DNA of 64,000 nucleotides from Fratercula arctica (Eukaryota; Chordata; Aves; Charadriiformes; Alcidae): the NCBI GenBank assembly GCA_947846985.1, contig CANTUZ010000004.1, forward strand, positions 3,028,927-3,092,926, written 5' to 3'. The notes below the pieces were generated by a model. The model was not told the DNA's origin. It did no database searches and saw only the letters and a program-made list of their open reading frames with translations. A program made the position numbers and the translations under genes. Of the stretch, positions 12,834 to 26,835 are shown piece by piece; position 1 is the stretch's first letter; each line of letters starts with the position of its first letter.

Positions 12834-13468
12834 TGTCTAGCTTGAGTTCAGATAGAGTTAACTGTCTTCATTAGCAGCTGGTATAGTGCTATGTTTTGGA
12901 TTTGGGATGAGAAATACTTCTGACAGCACACTGGTGGGTTTTAGTTGTTGCTAAGCTCTCAAGACCTTTTCTGCTCCTCACACTACCCTGCCAGCGAGGA
13001 CTTGGGGGGGGGGGAGGGGTGGGGGACACGACACGGGGATGGGACACACAGACAACGACACGCAAGAAGTTGGGAGGGGACACAGCCAGGACAGCTGACC
13101 CCAACTGACCAAAGGGCTATTCCATACCGTCTGATGTCATGCTCAGTATATAAAGCTGGTGGAAGAAGGAAGCGGGGGGACACTCAGCATGATGGTGTTT
13201 ATCTTTCCAAGAAACTGTTACGCATGATGGAGTCCTGCTTTTATGATGGAACACCTGCCTGACGATGGGAAGCAGTGAATGAATTTCTTGTTTTGCTTTG
13301 ATTACATGCGCAGCTTTTGCTTCATTTAGTTTAATAAGTAAAGCTATCTCAACCCATGAGGGTTTTTTTCCTCACTTTTACTCTTCTTACTCTTTCTCCC
13401 ATCCAAACTGGTGGGAGCAAACAACTGGCTGCGTGGTTCTAGATGCTGGGTCGGGTTAAACCACGACA
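12834..13468 (+). mobile_element. Solo LTR of an avian endogenous retrovirus
   Basis: The block starts with a degenerate TGTC..., carries the typical upper region ('gctggtatagtgctatgttttggattt', 'agttgttgctaag', 'gccagcgag'), a promoter core 'tattccatacc...tgatgtcatgctcag' with a TATATAAA box at 13147-13154, and ends in 'gggttaaaccacgaca' at 13468, giving TG...CA ends. No gag, pol or env sequence flanks it, so it is a solo LTR left by recombination. I saw no convincing target-site duplication. A G-rich run interrupts it at about 13002-13025. The same family occurs at 22487-23006. Confidence 0.88.
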
Positions 13469-13815
13469 CTGGCATACCATCAAAACTACCGATATGGTTA
13501 GATTTCACCTACCCACCTGTAATCAGGCCTGTAGTCTGAATGTTTAGGCTGCAATAGTGGCCTACACATAACCAGTCATAAGATGGATTCTAACTACACA
13601 ATTTCTAAAATAGATCAGCAATAATGTGCCTTAAATAATGACCTACAGCAGTCTACTATACCTGCTCTAAAGCGAATAACACTATTTCTTTTCTGTTTTC
13701 CTTGTTTGATGTCATAAAAACATAAAGAAGAGTTAGATAATGCATTCCTTCATCAAATACTTATGGCAAAGAGGTGTATCATTTAAGATTTCTTTCAAGT
13801 GCATTTTCCCACTTC

Positions 13816-13885
13816 TTATAATATTTTATATAATATTTTATTCTGTTTATAATAATATTATATAATATATATTCTGTTTATAAAA
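13816..13885. repeat. AT-rich low-complexity tract
   Basis: A mix of TATAATATTTTA, TAATATATAT and two copies of TATTCTGTTTAT(A/A) about 33 bases apart. It looks like a degenerate AT repeat with a short local duplication. Confidence 0.8.
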
Positions 13886-14366
13886 ACACAGGATAAAATC
13901 CTGTATTAAGGATTCCCAAAGAGCTCTCAAAGACTATTTGCAGATACTCCCCAAATTAACAATCACATTAAAAACATTAACACATCAAATCCTTCTTCTA
14001 AGCTAGATGTTTTTCATCTTTTCCTCACAAAAGAAATAAGACTGAGGTTCCTTTGTTATTGGAGTCTCTCCCCCTACCCAAATAACTTCAGAGGTCCCAA
14101 TGTCTGACCGAACCAATATATAGAATAGCATCATTACCACTGGTGAACCGAATTCCAGTAGCCTACAGACAAACTGTGCCTTTCAGCATGTTTATTTGGC
14201 AAGATAGAAAAAATCACGGGAGGAATTTACTACAGAGCGAATTCCCAAGGATGAGAGCTTTCTGCTCCCCCAGAGCTCTTCTTAGGCACCTTTGGCAACG
14301 ATCGCTAGAGGGGTATTCGTGGGTTTGGGGGACCCTGCACAGAGTGGGGCGGAGGCGGCAGCCACG

Positions 14367-14435
14367 GAGCACCGTGGAGAGCTATCCGTCAGCACCATGG
14401 AGATCGACCGTTCAGCACCATGGAGAGCGGCCGGC
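14367..14435. repeat. 23-bp tandem repeat, three copies
   Basis: Units start at 14367, 14390 and 14413 with core (G/C)AGCACC(A/G)TGGAGA followed by a more variable CGACCG-like tail. The array lies in a GC-rich patch (about 14300-14560) whose open frames (14143-14517, 14292-14711, 14420-14773 on plus, two on minus) overlap in several phases and look non-coding. Confidence 0.85.
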
Positions 14436-17400
14436 CACCGCCCGGGCCACCTCCCGCAGGGCGAGGGGTGCCCGCAGCCTCCCCACCCCAGGGGGCCAGG
14501 AGCAACGAGGCCTGTAGAAAAGCATCAGGAATGCCAAAAACAAAGAGTCGGGAACCGCTGGGGACACGGCCCGCTCCCCTTTGCACATGCGTATTTGTGT
14601 GTGTCTGGAAATGCTGCCCAGCTGTTCAATCTCGGATCCAACGCGGGCACCAGCAATCAGCGGTGTGGATGGCACACGGCGCTGCTCCGAGCTTCTGCTC
14701 ACCTCCTGTGACATCCTCTGTTCCGATGCTGCAAAGGCAGCACAGAGACCACACGGAACCTTTGCATTTCTAGTTAAATATTTTCATCAGCCGTGAACGC
14801 TAGATCTTGAAAACAAATTATAAATTTGGACTGAGGTCCTAGGTCTAGAACAGCTAACACATCAAGTTTCAAAATTCAAGAAAGCTAGATCTGATTACTG
14901 TGGCATCCGCTTATTTCTGTTGAAAACATGGAGTCAAGATAAGCGCAAAACATCCAGTGTTCTATTTCCCACCACGAGAGCCTGAGGAAATGAACGGCAA
15001 ACGATCCCCCTCTCCTGGTCAAGTATTGCTAAGGCAGCGACAGATTCACATTTCAAGACAGTTATTTCATCACTACAGCAGCCCAAGCACAAAGGTTTAG
15101 GATGGCTAAAATACACCACTGCTCCAGGTGCAAATGCTGCAGTAAACATCCGGGTTCGTGTAAGTATTTGTCTATTCAGGACATCAACAGTAATCTTCAC
15201 CCATAGTCATATTTCCCATGTAACTTTCTGAACAGCTCTGAAACAATTTGCCAAGGAAGGCTGAATAGGGTTTTAATTAACGAACTTGTAAATTCCCCTA
15301 CGGTAACATCCTGTTGAAAACAAGATGAAATACACTGACGGCGATTATAAAAGGGCAGGAAAGGTTTAACTCCATGAGAGAAAGGTCCTACTGCCCAGAT
15401 TCTGCCTCCATTCCACTGTTCTACCACCAGTTAGGATAGGGTAGGTCAGGATAAGACAGAATAAGATGCTCTATCAGATACACCGTTAAATCCTTAGTGG
15501 CCCAAAGACACAGACTACTGGGGAATCGCTACAGAAGGCGCCTGAGAAGATCTAGGAATTTTACTGGAATCAGTCTGAATGGTCTGTCAAGAACTAGCTT
15601 GGCTTCCCGTCAAAAGGACTTTCAGACCACTTCCACAGCGAAGAGGCACAAACATGGCCCTCACAGATCAAAATGATTTGGGCAATCGTATCCCTGACCT
15701 GCGTCAGTGTGCGAGGCCAGAAATGTGTTCACTTTGAACTGAAGTGGCTGGTGTGATTCTGAATTTGTACTAAGACCAAAACATTCTAGATGGGAAGGTA
15801 ATTTGCAGAGGCAATTACATGTCTCAAGCCAAACAAAGGAAGGTATATTTGATGCAAAGCTTTTTGGTTTACTGTGAAAAGCTGTACCACCAGTTGAAAG
15901 GGCTTCTTCTCCATAACAGGACACCTTCAGTTATGTGAAACAAAGCGTTCCCCAGAATCAAGAGATGTGTCTGACACACAGAAAGGCATACGTTACCATG
16001 AATTTGTTCCTGAAGTGCCTTCAATTTCTATTAATTCCTGTGGAAGATGAGGATGAAGAACTTGTCCTCTCAAACAACTGACAAGAATAGGTCCAAATTC
16101 ATAGCTAGAGTAAAGGCAGCACTCTGTCTACGTTAATCATTTAAAAGCAGGGTCTTTCTAAAAGGAATAATTTCTGAAAAACACTTTGCGACTTCTCATG
16201 AGCCTTGGGAATAGAGACCTTACAACAAGGGAGCTGTCTGAACCACTTTCCCAAACAAGCTCTTGCTATTATGGAGATTTGAAAATGCGTTGTGGGGATC
16301 ATTACCAAAACACATATCCTTGCACAACTAAACCGTAATTTGACATGCCTGATGTAATTGGAAGCCTTACTGTAACTCAGCTGAGTTCATCAAATGATCC
16401 CCCTCGACTATCGCTACATGCTTTTAGCAATTTTACATTTCATCAAGACAGCAGCATTACAAACAATGAATGAAGAGTATGGTAATTTATCCATTTCCTC
16501 GACCTTACTCTGAAAGTCAAAAAGGGGATGCTCTTCCTTGGAGCCCTGGAAGACGGCAGTGTGTAGAATGAGATGCTCCCAAGAGCATACACAGAATCTT
16601 CTTTGAAAAATCAGACATCTGTCGGATCATAAAGTTGATAGTGAACCGTGGCTGGAACGGACTAGAAATATTTCTGCAAAAATCTAAGCAAAACTGACCC
16701 TCAGCTGCCAGACCAGTTCAAATTTGAACTGTCCGTATCAGTTTGTATAGATGTGGCAAAAGGGCAGATCATTTGTTCACGTGGGTTAAGGTTGTGCTCT
16801 ACATTGAAAAGGAATAAAGGCAGCAAAGTAGAGATTTCACCCGAAAAAGGAGGGCAAAAAGAACTCGAAGTGCCTTGGTCTACACCAAACACATACTTCA
16901 TCCCAGGCTTTCCCTCACAGGCAATTTATCATCCTTAAGCTCTTGCAAAGAGCAAAACAAGTCTCTATCTCCGCAACATACAGGATTTAATTCCACTCTG
17001 CCACATCAGCGCTCCTGGAGCGGCTGCGAGGAGAGTGCTCAACAGGAACTACCCTCCTTCCTGCTCCCAGAGCTGCCAGACCAAGAACAGCGTTCAAGAC
17101 ACGCGGGTTCTTCTGAAGATGCTAACAATTACAGAAGATGAGTTTCAAAGCAGGAGTTAAACTGGCTTGTAAAGGCAGAAGCTGGACTTTCCAGCAAGAG
17201 ATAATGAAGACAAACACTGGCTAACATTTAGCATGTCACTGGGGATGGGAGAAACCCAGATTCAAAATCCCAGGTGTCCTATCACCTCAATGAATGGATG
17301 GCCCAATTAGAACACTATTATTTATGTAAAGTAGAACAGTTCCAAAACCAGACTGGTCGGGCACCAGTATATTCCTTCGGGACTTCAGAAACCTCTCTGA

Positions 17401-18924
17401 AACGAAAATCTCCAAGTCAAGCCTTAACCCCCAGCCTTTCAACGGGCACTCGACGCCGCGCAACGGAGCAAGTACTGAGTCAGCCAACAGGTCTGCATGG
17501 TAGAGCACGCTGCTCAGGCGGAGAAGCAGGAAAGGCACATCAGCACCTTCCGCCCCATCTTTTATAGCTGGCTTAATTTGCAGCCTTGTGCTGACACGCT
17601 TAGGATGTTTCTGTTGGTGCTGGCTTGAAGGTCACTGCACTGTCCACCGTGGCACTACGCAGAGGTATCCCTAGACATGACCTTTCCTTTGCAAACTTAT
17701 CAAAACTTCTAAATAGAGCAGTAAAATCTCTGGGATTCACCTCGCCATAACTGCAACCAGCCAACACAGAGGATTTACCAGTCCCTTCCGCTCCTTTAGC
17801 CGTCATCTCTTTTCTTTGAGGACACAAAGGTGGATAGCAAAGCGCTTCCTTAATAAAATCAATCAGCCTTTAATTCATCAGCTGAGGCTGAGATTTGTGT
17901 CTGGCTAACAGTGAACAATCTTCAAAACAACAGTAAAGCCTATGCTGTAGCACTATGTTATGTTTCTCTAATAGTAGTGGGTTCAGATCCTACAAGATCG
18001 GAAGATTGTAAATACTTGAATTCGGGCAGGTTAAAAAAGTTTGGGCACAGAGAAAAGTGCTACTGCGAACTTAAACAAGGGCAATTCTGTTCTCAGCCAT
18101 TTCAGAGCCATCGTGGGTTCTTCTGCCTAGCTCATAATATTCAAGTCCCCCTTCCACGCGTTCCATCCGAATCGAGACAAAAGAACCATGCGGGCAGAAG
18201 AAAGTATCTCCATCTCAAGCAGGTACAAGGGGTGCACGAACTTCACTGGTTAAGCAGAATTCTCAACTCAGATCCACACTCGCCTCTACCGAGCTAAATG
18301 ATAGTTTGCCAAGGGGTCTCAGGGCGCCAGAAAAGCAAGCTTCACCTCTGCCTTTCCACAGCTAAAACAGAACTTGCACACCCTCAAGGGGGGAGGGTTT
18401 GTGAGGAGGAATGGTTCCCCTGGCTACGTGGAGCGTTTATGGTAACTCGAATTGCAGAAGCATGTCCCGGGTGTCCCCTGGTCCTCCCCCTCGACGCTTA
18501 CACCCCAAGCCGCGTTTGAAAAACTGAAAGACTCATCATTCGCGCCATCCTTGCGTGTGCATCGGTTTGTAGAGTCATTACTACAACTAAGAAAGAGGAG
18601 CAGAGGGATACCGCAGCCCAGCGGGGATCAGCACTACAGGCAGCAATGCTCTACCAACTGTTGCGTTTTCCATACGAATCCACGACCCAGGGTAAGGAAG
18701 CCTAGATTTTGAAACAGCCTTACAGTCTTACCAGATATAAGAGTATGTTGTGTGTATTTTTAAAAAAATTGAGGGAAGGATTGGCAGAGAGGAACCTCTA
18801 CGGACGGACGGTGACACCGCACCATCGCCCCGCGCTGCTCCAGGAGAGCAGAGGAATCAGGAGGGAAGAAGCTGAGGCTGGGAAGGTGGGGGGCGGGGGG
18901 GGGGAAGCTTTGCTTTAATGCCTC

Positions 18925-19008
18925 GTTTTTTTGTTTGTTTGTTCTTTGTTTGTTTGGGGTTTTTCTGTTTTGGTTTGGGGGTTTTTTTTGGCTTTTTTTT
19001 TTTTGTTT
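18925..19008. repeat. T/G-rich (TTTG)n low-complexity tract
   Basis: Repeated TTTG, TTTTG and T-run blocks after a G-rich stretch at 18888-18903. Phe-, Gly- and Val-rich frames across it are not genes. Confidence 0.88.
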
Positions 19009-22000
19009 CCCACTCCTCGAACCTATTTTACTTGGCAATAAATCTAATTATTCTCGAGGCTGTGGGGCCAGCTCCAGCTGAGCGCCACGCGGTGGCACTC
19101 CTGCCCCGGCTGTCCCCAGTGCCACTCCTCGCCAGCCTCCGGGCTGGCATGGTGGGAAGAAAAGCAGGCAGGTGACCCAGTCTCCGGTCGCCAACGTCTC
19201 AGTCTGGCTTGAATTGCATTACCGGGCAGTTCATCGAGTTTAACAGCTTAATACAGTTTAGAAGAACAAGGAGTTGTCTACCGGGCAATTACTTTTTATT
19301 TTTCCACTCATTTTAAACTCCTCTCGGGGAAGGTTCATCCTCCAGGTTGGCTGGTCCAGGGCAGCCAAATGGCAATTCTGTTTGCCTGCAGCAACTGCCC
19401 CAACTGTTGTGTCCCTGTCACGCTCTGGCCATAACCCGGGCAGACAGGCGTCCCCAGCATCTCCGCTCTCCTGCTCCCACCTTGAAGCAAGCAAGAAAGA
19501 GGAAAACTACACGGCAAACCATTCCCAGCTCCTCCTGGCAGACAGCCTGCCAAAAAAAAACTACGGCGGGGGCTTGGTGATGACACCACCCAAGGTATTT
19601 TGAACTGCCGCAAGCACGAAGAGCGGCGCGCAACTCGGCGTGCTGCTCCTCACAGCCACCCCTTGAATTAACCCGGCCTTAATTTTAGCGTAACAGACGC
19701 TCGCAAACACGAATAGGCCATATGAGCTTGACACATAGGGTTTTACGTCGCATTTAAGATTAACCACTCGGTTTTCACCGCCCTCCATACCCCCCAGGAA
19801 AGAACAGAGTGCCTCCTGCTGTTTTGCGCCACGCTACCTCTCTCATTTCTCAAAATTGCTACCGTGTGTAGTTTAATACTGGTGCATTAAGGAGGTTACA
19901 TCGTACAACCTACGGCGTAACCCTGCGCGTAACATTTCGAGGAGCGTTAAACTCGGGAGCTTCCACGTGAGAGAGAACAGCGCGGGGTTTCTTGCCTGTC
20001 ACCAGCAGAAATGCATTTGGGATTTCACGCTGCCTTTTAACGCGCAGGCAGGAGAAAAAAACTCCACTTTCAAATGCAAAATATATTCTTTCTAGCCGTC
20101 AACACAGGCGCCTCAGAGCACGGTGTTTTCCACAACCTCATCACCTCCCCGAGTCAGAGAGAGAACAGAGCCCAGTGAGGGTAGAGGAGAAACCGCGGCA
20201 ACCTTTGAAGAGGTTCCTTCAATGCTGCCTTTTGCTTTGTAGATTCGCCGCTGCCGTGCCGTCGTGCGTTAAGGGGGCTATTTCTGAACTCACGGCGCAT
20301 CTCGCCGCACACGTGTGCGGGAATCGTCACTTCAGCTGTCATTTTGTCCAGGAAAGTACAAGAAACGCCATTAGTGGTGTTTAGCCCTCTAGTTTCTTTC
20401 CACCCCCAACTCATTTATTGTTGCTGGTTTAACCTGTTCCTAAGCCGGGAAAAGCAGGGACTTCTCTGCAACCAACAGAAACAAAAATACCTTCTGGCAG
20501 GACTCTACGTATGGTCTCACCTCCTACAACATCTTAAACGGCATAATTTGTACTCAACCTAGCACCACAAGAGAAACGCAACAAAGGCGAGATGGGGGGG
20601 GGGGGCGACGTGGATGGCAGCCTAGGGGAAGAGTGGGGGCTGTGGAAGGAAATGGTATTGGATGATACAAAACCCTATTAATTTTAACGAGCAGAAAGAG
20701 GCATGTCTACAGCCATTTTTCCTGGGTGATCTCTGCATCATTACAGGCTCAAAACAACCCCAGAGCTCTGGGAGCTGGACACCGGGCGTTCACCGCGGAA
20801 AACGAGAGCGATGAGGCTCCTCGATGAGACTCCCAGAGTTGCTCTTTGCTCTTCTTTCTCGGGAGCCTTTCGGCGAGCGCAGAGAGTCAACCCCACGGCA
20901 AAAACCCAAATCCCACATCCGCCTTTTTATTGTGAAGGGCGTTGCCAGAAGAGCTGGTTGGTGATCATCTCTACTGCTGCATATTCCACCCATCTGGCCT
21001 AACTGAGGCGCTAACAGTAAGGGAAGTCTGAAAGCCAGGCTACCAAATCTTGTAGAGAACGTGTTACAATGCTTTTAACATCTGCCCTCCAGCCCAACAT
21101 GCGTGAAACGACGTGTAGCCTACGATGATTTAGGTTGCAAAGACAAGCACTTAAAGCCTAAAAAAAATTCATCATTGCAGCCATAATCTTTATTCAAGCC
21201 CCTTATGTGCAGGCACTGTGAGATAGCCGGTAATTAAGGATCACATACTATATATTCATGAGACCTCTGCCTCCTTCAGTGAGCAGGTCAGGCAGCACAC
21301 ACTTAAGAAACAGGGCTTTGAGCACTTATTTTCTCCTTGATGCTCAGTGGGTGGCAGGAGGACTTCGATTCTGCACGATAAACCCGATTTCTGAAGATGA
21401 AATTACTCATTTCCTCGTAGGTCTTTCTGTAGTTCTCCGTTATATTTATATCTGCAATAAGTACCGACGCATTTATTGTCAGTAACGGCTTTGTGAAGTG
21501 AAAGGCACTCCATCTTCAATTTACAAGGCCAAAGGTGTCCTCTAATTTCGGCTGCACCAACCAGAAATGTTTTGAAACTTATTTTTCAGGATACATACAT
21601 TACACATAGCATTTGTAATTCAAAAGTGACGTTTCTATTGGCTTCATTTCCTATAATTTCTATGAGTAGACCATGAATCACAAGTCAAGCTGTCAAACAG
21701 AAGGAGGGAACACGCAACTGCTGCGAGTCCTTGAAAACCCCCGTTTCCTGATGCAAGCAGCATCACGCGGGCCCTCCGCGAAGAAGAAAGTCGGAACCCA
21801 CCTCTCCAGGGCAGCCGCTCCATTTCCTAAATGGCCAGTGATCCTCTCTTCCCCACGCTCCCGCCTCTTCGCACAAAACAGCCCATTTCCAACACAATCC
21901 AAGCAAGAACACTGCCCTTCCCCGATCATTCAACTCCGATTCACGTGTAACTCGGGTCTAGCCTGTACCCTGAATAAATGAAAGAGGTTATGGAAAAATA

Positions 22001-22486
22001 GCGCACAACTCCATCAGCAGCAATCAGCGCCTGAGAACACACACCCTCCCCCTGTTTCTGGCGCTTGTTAATCTTTATGCGTAGCTGTCCTCAGTCTTGC
22101 TCTTGGGAATGTCTGAATGCTCGGCAACGCTGTCACACCTGAAACATGAAGTGTCATGGTGCCATAAGACCAGTCGGCGTTAGCAGTGTCACCGCTGGTA
22201 CAAGCACTGCTAAAATACAGAATGCTCCTTCGATGAGACAGTTCAAGAAAAAAACTTCCAGAAAGTGAAAAACTAATCTATATGGCAAGAACTTATATTT
22301 TCCCAAGACTTGTGCAGGGCTTTAATCTCACCTAGTCAGATAGCGCGGTCAAATTACAGAGAGGAAAACATCTTTGGGTGTTTTGTAGAAGATCAGAAAG
22401 CTCGGCAGCAAGACTGCTTAAGGCTCATCCTCCCTCAATTCACACACCTTCCCTCTTCCCAGTAGCAGCACGCTACAGTGCACTCT

Positions 22487-23006
22487 TGTCCTGGTTTCAA
22501 CTGGGACAGAGTTAGTTTTCTCTCTCGTGGTTGTTGCGTTTCAGATTTGTTATGAAAGCAATGTCAGCAACACATATTGTTTTAGTCGTTGCTAAGTGAT
22601 GTTTATACTTTTCAAGGACTCTTTTCAGCTTCCCAATAGGAGCTGGGAAGAAGCATAGACAGAAAAACGGAACGGCCCATGGAATATTCCATACCATAGA
22701 TGTCATGCTCAGTATATAAACAAGGGTTGGCTCTGGGGGGCAGGAATGCGCCGTCAACTGCTTGGGACAGTACCAATTCACCGGGCGGTGCAAGTGACTT
22801 GTATCATTATTATTATTATTTTCGTTTTCTGATATTGTTCTATTCAATTGTGTTTATCTCAGCCCACGAGGTGATCTTCGGTTTTTTCCTTTCCCCTCCT
22901 TTTCTCGCTCTTCTCCCCACCCTTCTTGGCGGGAGGGGGGGGGGGGAAGGAGGAAGTGAGGGAGCGGCTGCGTGGTCCTCGCTGCCAGCTGAGGTTAAAC
23001 CACACA
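22487..23006 (+). mobile_element. Solo LTR, same avian ERV family as at 12.8 kb
   Basis: It begins with TGTCCTGGTTTCAACTGGGA and ends with 'gaggttaaaccacaca', giving TGT...ACA termini. The shared core 'tattccatacc...gatgtcatgctcag' with TATATAAA at 22713-22720 matches the LTR at 12834-13468, in the same orientation. The right half has the usual 'tttatctcagcccacgagg', C/T-rich stretch and 'gagcggctgcgtggtcctcgctgccagctg' tail. An (ATT)n run and a G12 run are embedded. No internal retroviral genes or clear target-site duplication were seen. Confidence 0.88.
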
Positions 23007-26000
23007 GAGACAAGATTCCCAGCGAGGGCACCCGGGGACCTGCCGAGCGGCTGCCACATCTGCTGCAGCGTGCAAACCTGGTGACAACAGGCAGGAGCAC
23101 GTGAGCCAAGGCCACGCTTCACTTGCCGCGGTCGATACCAGCAGATGGATTCAGCAGAGATCGGTGACGGGTCTCATTTCCAGCTGCCGTGTCCATTCCC
23201 TGCCCCTCATTACACAGCATCGTTAATACCAGTTAGCGCAGATCGTTATTGCAATGAGCCGTGGTCTCCATAGCAACAGAGCCTGCAATTCTGCACACGG
23301 AAACCCAGAATTTGGGTAAAACGCATCCTCGCGCCCGCTGCTGGATTGACATGGGATGAGAGGAATGAGGTTTGCAGGGTTTCCAAACCGTATTTCTGAA
23401 GGGACCCATCTAACAAACCCTTTGCTACATCAACACTCCTCCCAATCCTGCGAATCTGCCTCTCCCGCAGCAAACGCTGGCACAGCCCAAAGCACAAACA
23501 CAGCGCCGAGGGCCGGCGGCCCAGAAGCCGGAGAGGGAACAGACGCTTCCAGGGTTATTTCTGGCTCATCTGCCCATTTGCTGTTTGCCTTCAGGCAAAA
23601 CACATTGAAATTCCGAGAAAAACGCGTGGAACGATACGTTCTCTGCGGTTTTGCCAAGCACTCTGATAACTTCAGTAGATAAACATGTCCACAAAAGTAA
23701 GAAACAGTCATCTGACGGCAGATGTGTTATTATATTAAAGCGCACAGATAAAAAAAGGAAAGTGAAGTTCCACCCATCCACCACCATGTGGATTAATGGG
23801 GTCTTTTTTAACACAAACCTCCACTTCCCGCCAAGGAGGGGGAAGAAAGTGGGTTTTCCCCTCTGTCCAACGCCATCCAGATCTTAACTGTAACATATAG
23901 ACAGGACAATAAACCGCCTACATTTCCTCTCTCCCTTTGCTTTGCCTCCTTTCTCATAAGCAGTCTGAGCTTCCGTGTAACGGCACTATTTATAATATCA
24001 TCAACCAAATTCTTTCATTGATACTGAATAAACTCTCTTTTTTCCCCCCCAGCAGACGCCGTGCAAGTGCTGGTAAACCTCCTGTATAATATATACCGAT
24101 GTAAAACGTACTCGTGGTCCGGATTCTCTTAATTATTATGTAAATTATTTTGTTTCTTTACCCCTAGAAGCCTGTTTCTGTCTCTCTCTACACACACACA
24201 CAGACACATGTATATATATGAGGGGAAAAAAAAAAAAAAGTGTGTCTATATATAAAAAGTTGGATAAAATTCAGCGTTCAAGGAACACCGGTACTGTAAC
24301 ACTGTGAATAGGCGACGCTGCATTGACGGAACTCTGCAGTAATCCAGAAAAAGAGGTAGAGAATCCCGACGAGGGATTCCGTTCCCATTTGGTCAGCCGT
24401 GCTACGGTATCGCACGGCTCGCCCTGTGATGAAGGAAACAAAAATAGGTGGTAGAAAATAAAGAACAGGAAGACGCCCCTCGTCCAGCAGCGCGCACTGG
24501 CAAACACCTCATCTTCAGAATTTTGGCTGTTTTAATGATTTTTGGAGATAGCCCAGCGAAATAACTGCTTAAGCACGTGCCGTATAAAAGCCTACGAACT
24601 CAGAGAAATAAAGCTACTCATGGTTTTAGGTATGACAGTCTCTGTAGTCGCTGCACTTCTTTCAACTGCTCTATTCCACGTCACCAGGGCACGCTTCGCC
24701 CTTTCATATACCGGAATTGAATATAAAACTAGTTACGAATCATTTCCACCAAGTAAGGCCAACCTACAAGGAATTGTAAAAACAAAAAATAAAAATATTA
24801 GTTAGTTATGGTGGATTGGCAGTTTGTCAGGCACTACTCAAAAGCGCAAGGGTTGTCACTACTGTCCCAAAACCACGGTGGCTGAAAACTCAAGGCCTGA
24901 ATGAAGGTTTTAGAGTCTCATCCACGACAATGGTAAGGCAAGATCGGTGTCAGATGACAAAGCCGCAAGAAGGGATTCAACTCAATCGCAATACGTAAAG
25001 CCTCGATAGAAACAGGACAGAAGAGGGGAAAAAAAAGGAAAAAGGAAAAAAAAAAAGACCAAAACTGAGAGGTAAAGCAGCTGCGAAGTGTGGGATATGG
25101 AGCCAGAATAAAGCCAAAAAAAAAAAAACCCCCAGCGCAGTTACTTGGAAGACATCTATCGGAACTGGTGCCCTGTGCGTTCTGTGACCCGAGGACTTGT
25201 TGGGAATTTCATCTTTTGTTGAAAGAATCAAGGCTTCCGCGTGTTTTTTTTAACCCTCCTGGCTGAAAATACAACCTTGTTGGTACGAAAGCAGAGTAAA
25301 CAACACGGCAGCGCGACCCCGAGTCAACACATCACTTGACACATTATTAGAGAGGTTTAGTTCCCTGTTTGCCAATAATTTGCCAAGCTTCGAAGGGGAA
25401 AGCACGTTACTTGATAAAATTTAAAAGTGTAAATACTTTGCTGCCATGATTTTCACACAAGCATCCCAAATCCTGACTATTTCCCATGTAATCCTTAGTT
25501 TCCTTCTAACATAGTCCCCACAAAACTGCTCTCATGAGAACACAGGCACTTCCAAGTTAAGAAGACGCTTTTGGGTGCGGAATGAGTGACGTAGTAAGTT
25601 ATCTGTATTTAAAATATTAAGCTTTCTTGGGCATTGTTTTCCAGAATACGTTTTCGTCTTTGATAAGCACAGTAACTTACTACTTTTAATCAGCAGGTGG
25701 AGACCGTTTCTCTTAGAACAACAACTTTCTACTCTTTTACCCACATTTTAGGAATGTGTTGGCAAACTTCTCCACCAGTTACTTCGCCCACAAACGAAAT
25801 TAAAATGTGTCAGTTCTGGCCCCAGCTTTTGCTGTTGTATGAGTCAATTCAAGCAACACTACTTTCCTACGGTACCTTTCTTGAATTTGATGATCAACGC
25901 GGGGCCAACGGGGCCAGTGAAACCTTCGCAGTGGCAGCTTCCATGATCTGGACCGTTGCACTGATGACATCTTGGCTTTGTTTGCTCTTTGCGAGCTCTC

Positions 26001-26774
26001 CTGGCAGGACTCGCGTTGATCGACACTGACAGCGTGTCCTGGGACTCTGTAATCTCTTTCTGCTGCTACTGAAGTAGTAGTATGAAAGTATAAAGAATAT
26101 ACAAGAGTATAAAAGCTGTGAGTACCAGCCATCTGCTCTGTTACAGTATCTGATTATGTGTTTTCCTAGACACGTCCATCTCAGCTGGAACCGTACCATC
26201 GAGACGGTATCATCAAGTGATGCACTAGATGGCACAGAAAAGCTCAATCTAGGGACTCTCTTTTGAATACGTAAGCGAAGTTGGGTCCAAGGACAGGACG
26301 GAACTAAAGGGCAGCGTTCGCGGGATAACAGTAGATGTACTAGAAACGCAAAAGCACAGTGGTGCTGCAAATAGAAATAATAACAACGGAGAAGAATTTG
26401 AGAAGGAACAGTTGCAACAGCAACTGCAGCGTCGATTGTCCATTTATACGCAACAAGATCGCCAGACACCCACGCACCCTTAGAAAGAGACTCCCGGCTG
26501 AAAGAAAAGGATAAAAGGATTCCTTAAGGCAGGTGAGATCCGGGGAGCAGGCAGCTAAGGAGGCACTGCACCACCTCCGGAGAACCCCTGTGGCAGCTTT
26601 GCTCCCTCGGGTGCCTTTTGAGCCGAAGGTTATTGAGCTCGGATTTTACGCGCTGGTGGTGACGGTCCGTCGGAGAGGTAAGTAAAGAGCCTCCACGTCC
26701 TCATACCAACACAATGCGCGCAAATTATATGACGTCAAAAGTTAAGTTTTCTTTGGACTGCGCTCCGCTTTGAG

Positions 26775-26835
26775 CGAGGAGTCACCCAGACGATCTCCAG
26801 AGGTCCCTTCCAACCTCAGTTTTCTTTGATTCTGA
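26775..26835 (+). mobile_element. Short CR1 LINE 3' terminus
   Basis: The sequence around 26790-26835 ('gacgatctccagaggtcccttccaacctcag' and then a degenerate 'ttctttgattctga') is the extreme 3' end of a CR1 copy. The element is reduced to about 60 recognisable bases. Confidence 0.75.

Larger units (their letters stand above)
13469..22486. other. Intronic/intergenic sequence between the two related LTRs
   Basis: Contains the AT-rich tract at 13.82 kb, the GC-rich patch with 23-bp repeats at 14.3-14.6 kb and the T/G tract at 18.9 kb. A GC-rich segment lies at about 19060-19180. No coding exon is recognised; frames such as 17911-18297 plus lack any family signature. Confidence 0.5.

Noticed and set aside
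17970..18000. tRNA-like GGTTCA...TCC box
   Set aside because: The stretch 'gggttcagatcctac' does not match a full B box and no A box, cloverleaf or terminator is found at the right distance.
13469..22486. One provirus between the two related LTRs
   Set aside because: No gag, pol or env-like frame is seen between them; two solo insertions are simpler.
25894..26469. 191-codon minus-strand frame
   Set aside because: No motif, overlaps plus-strand frames, no promoter or splice context; probably chance.
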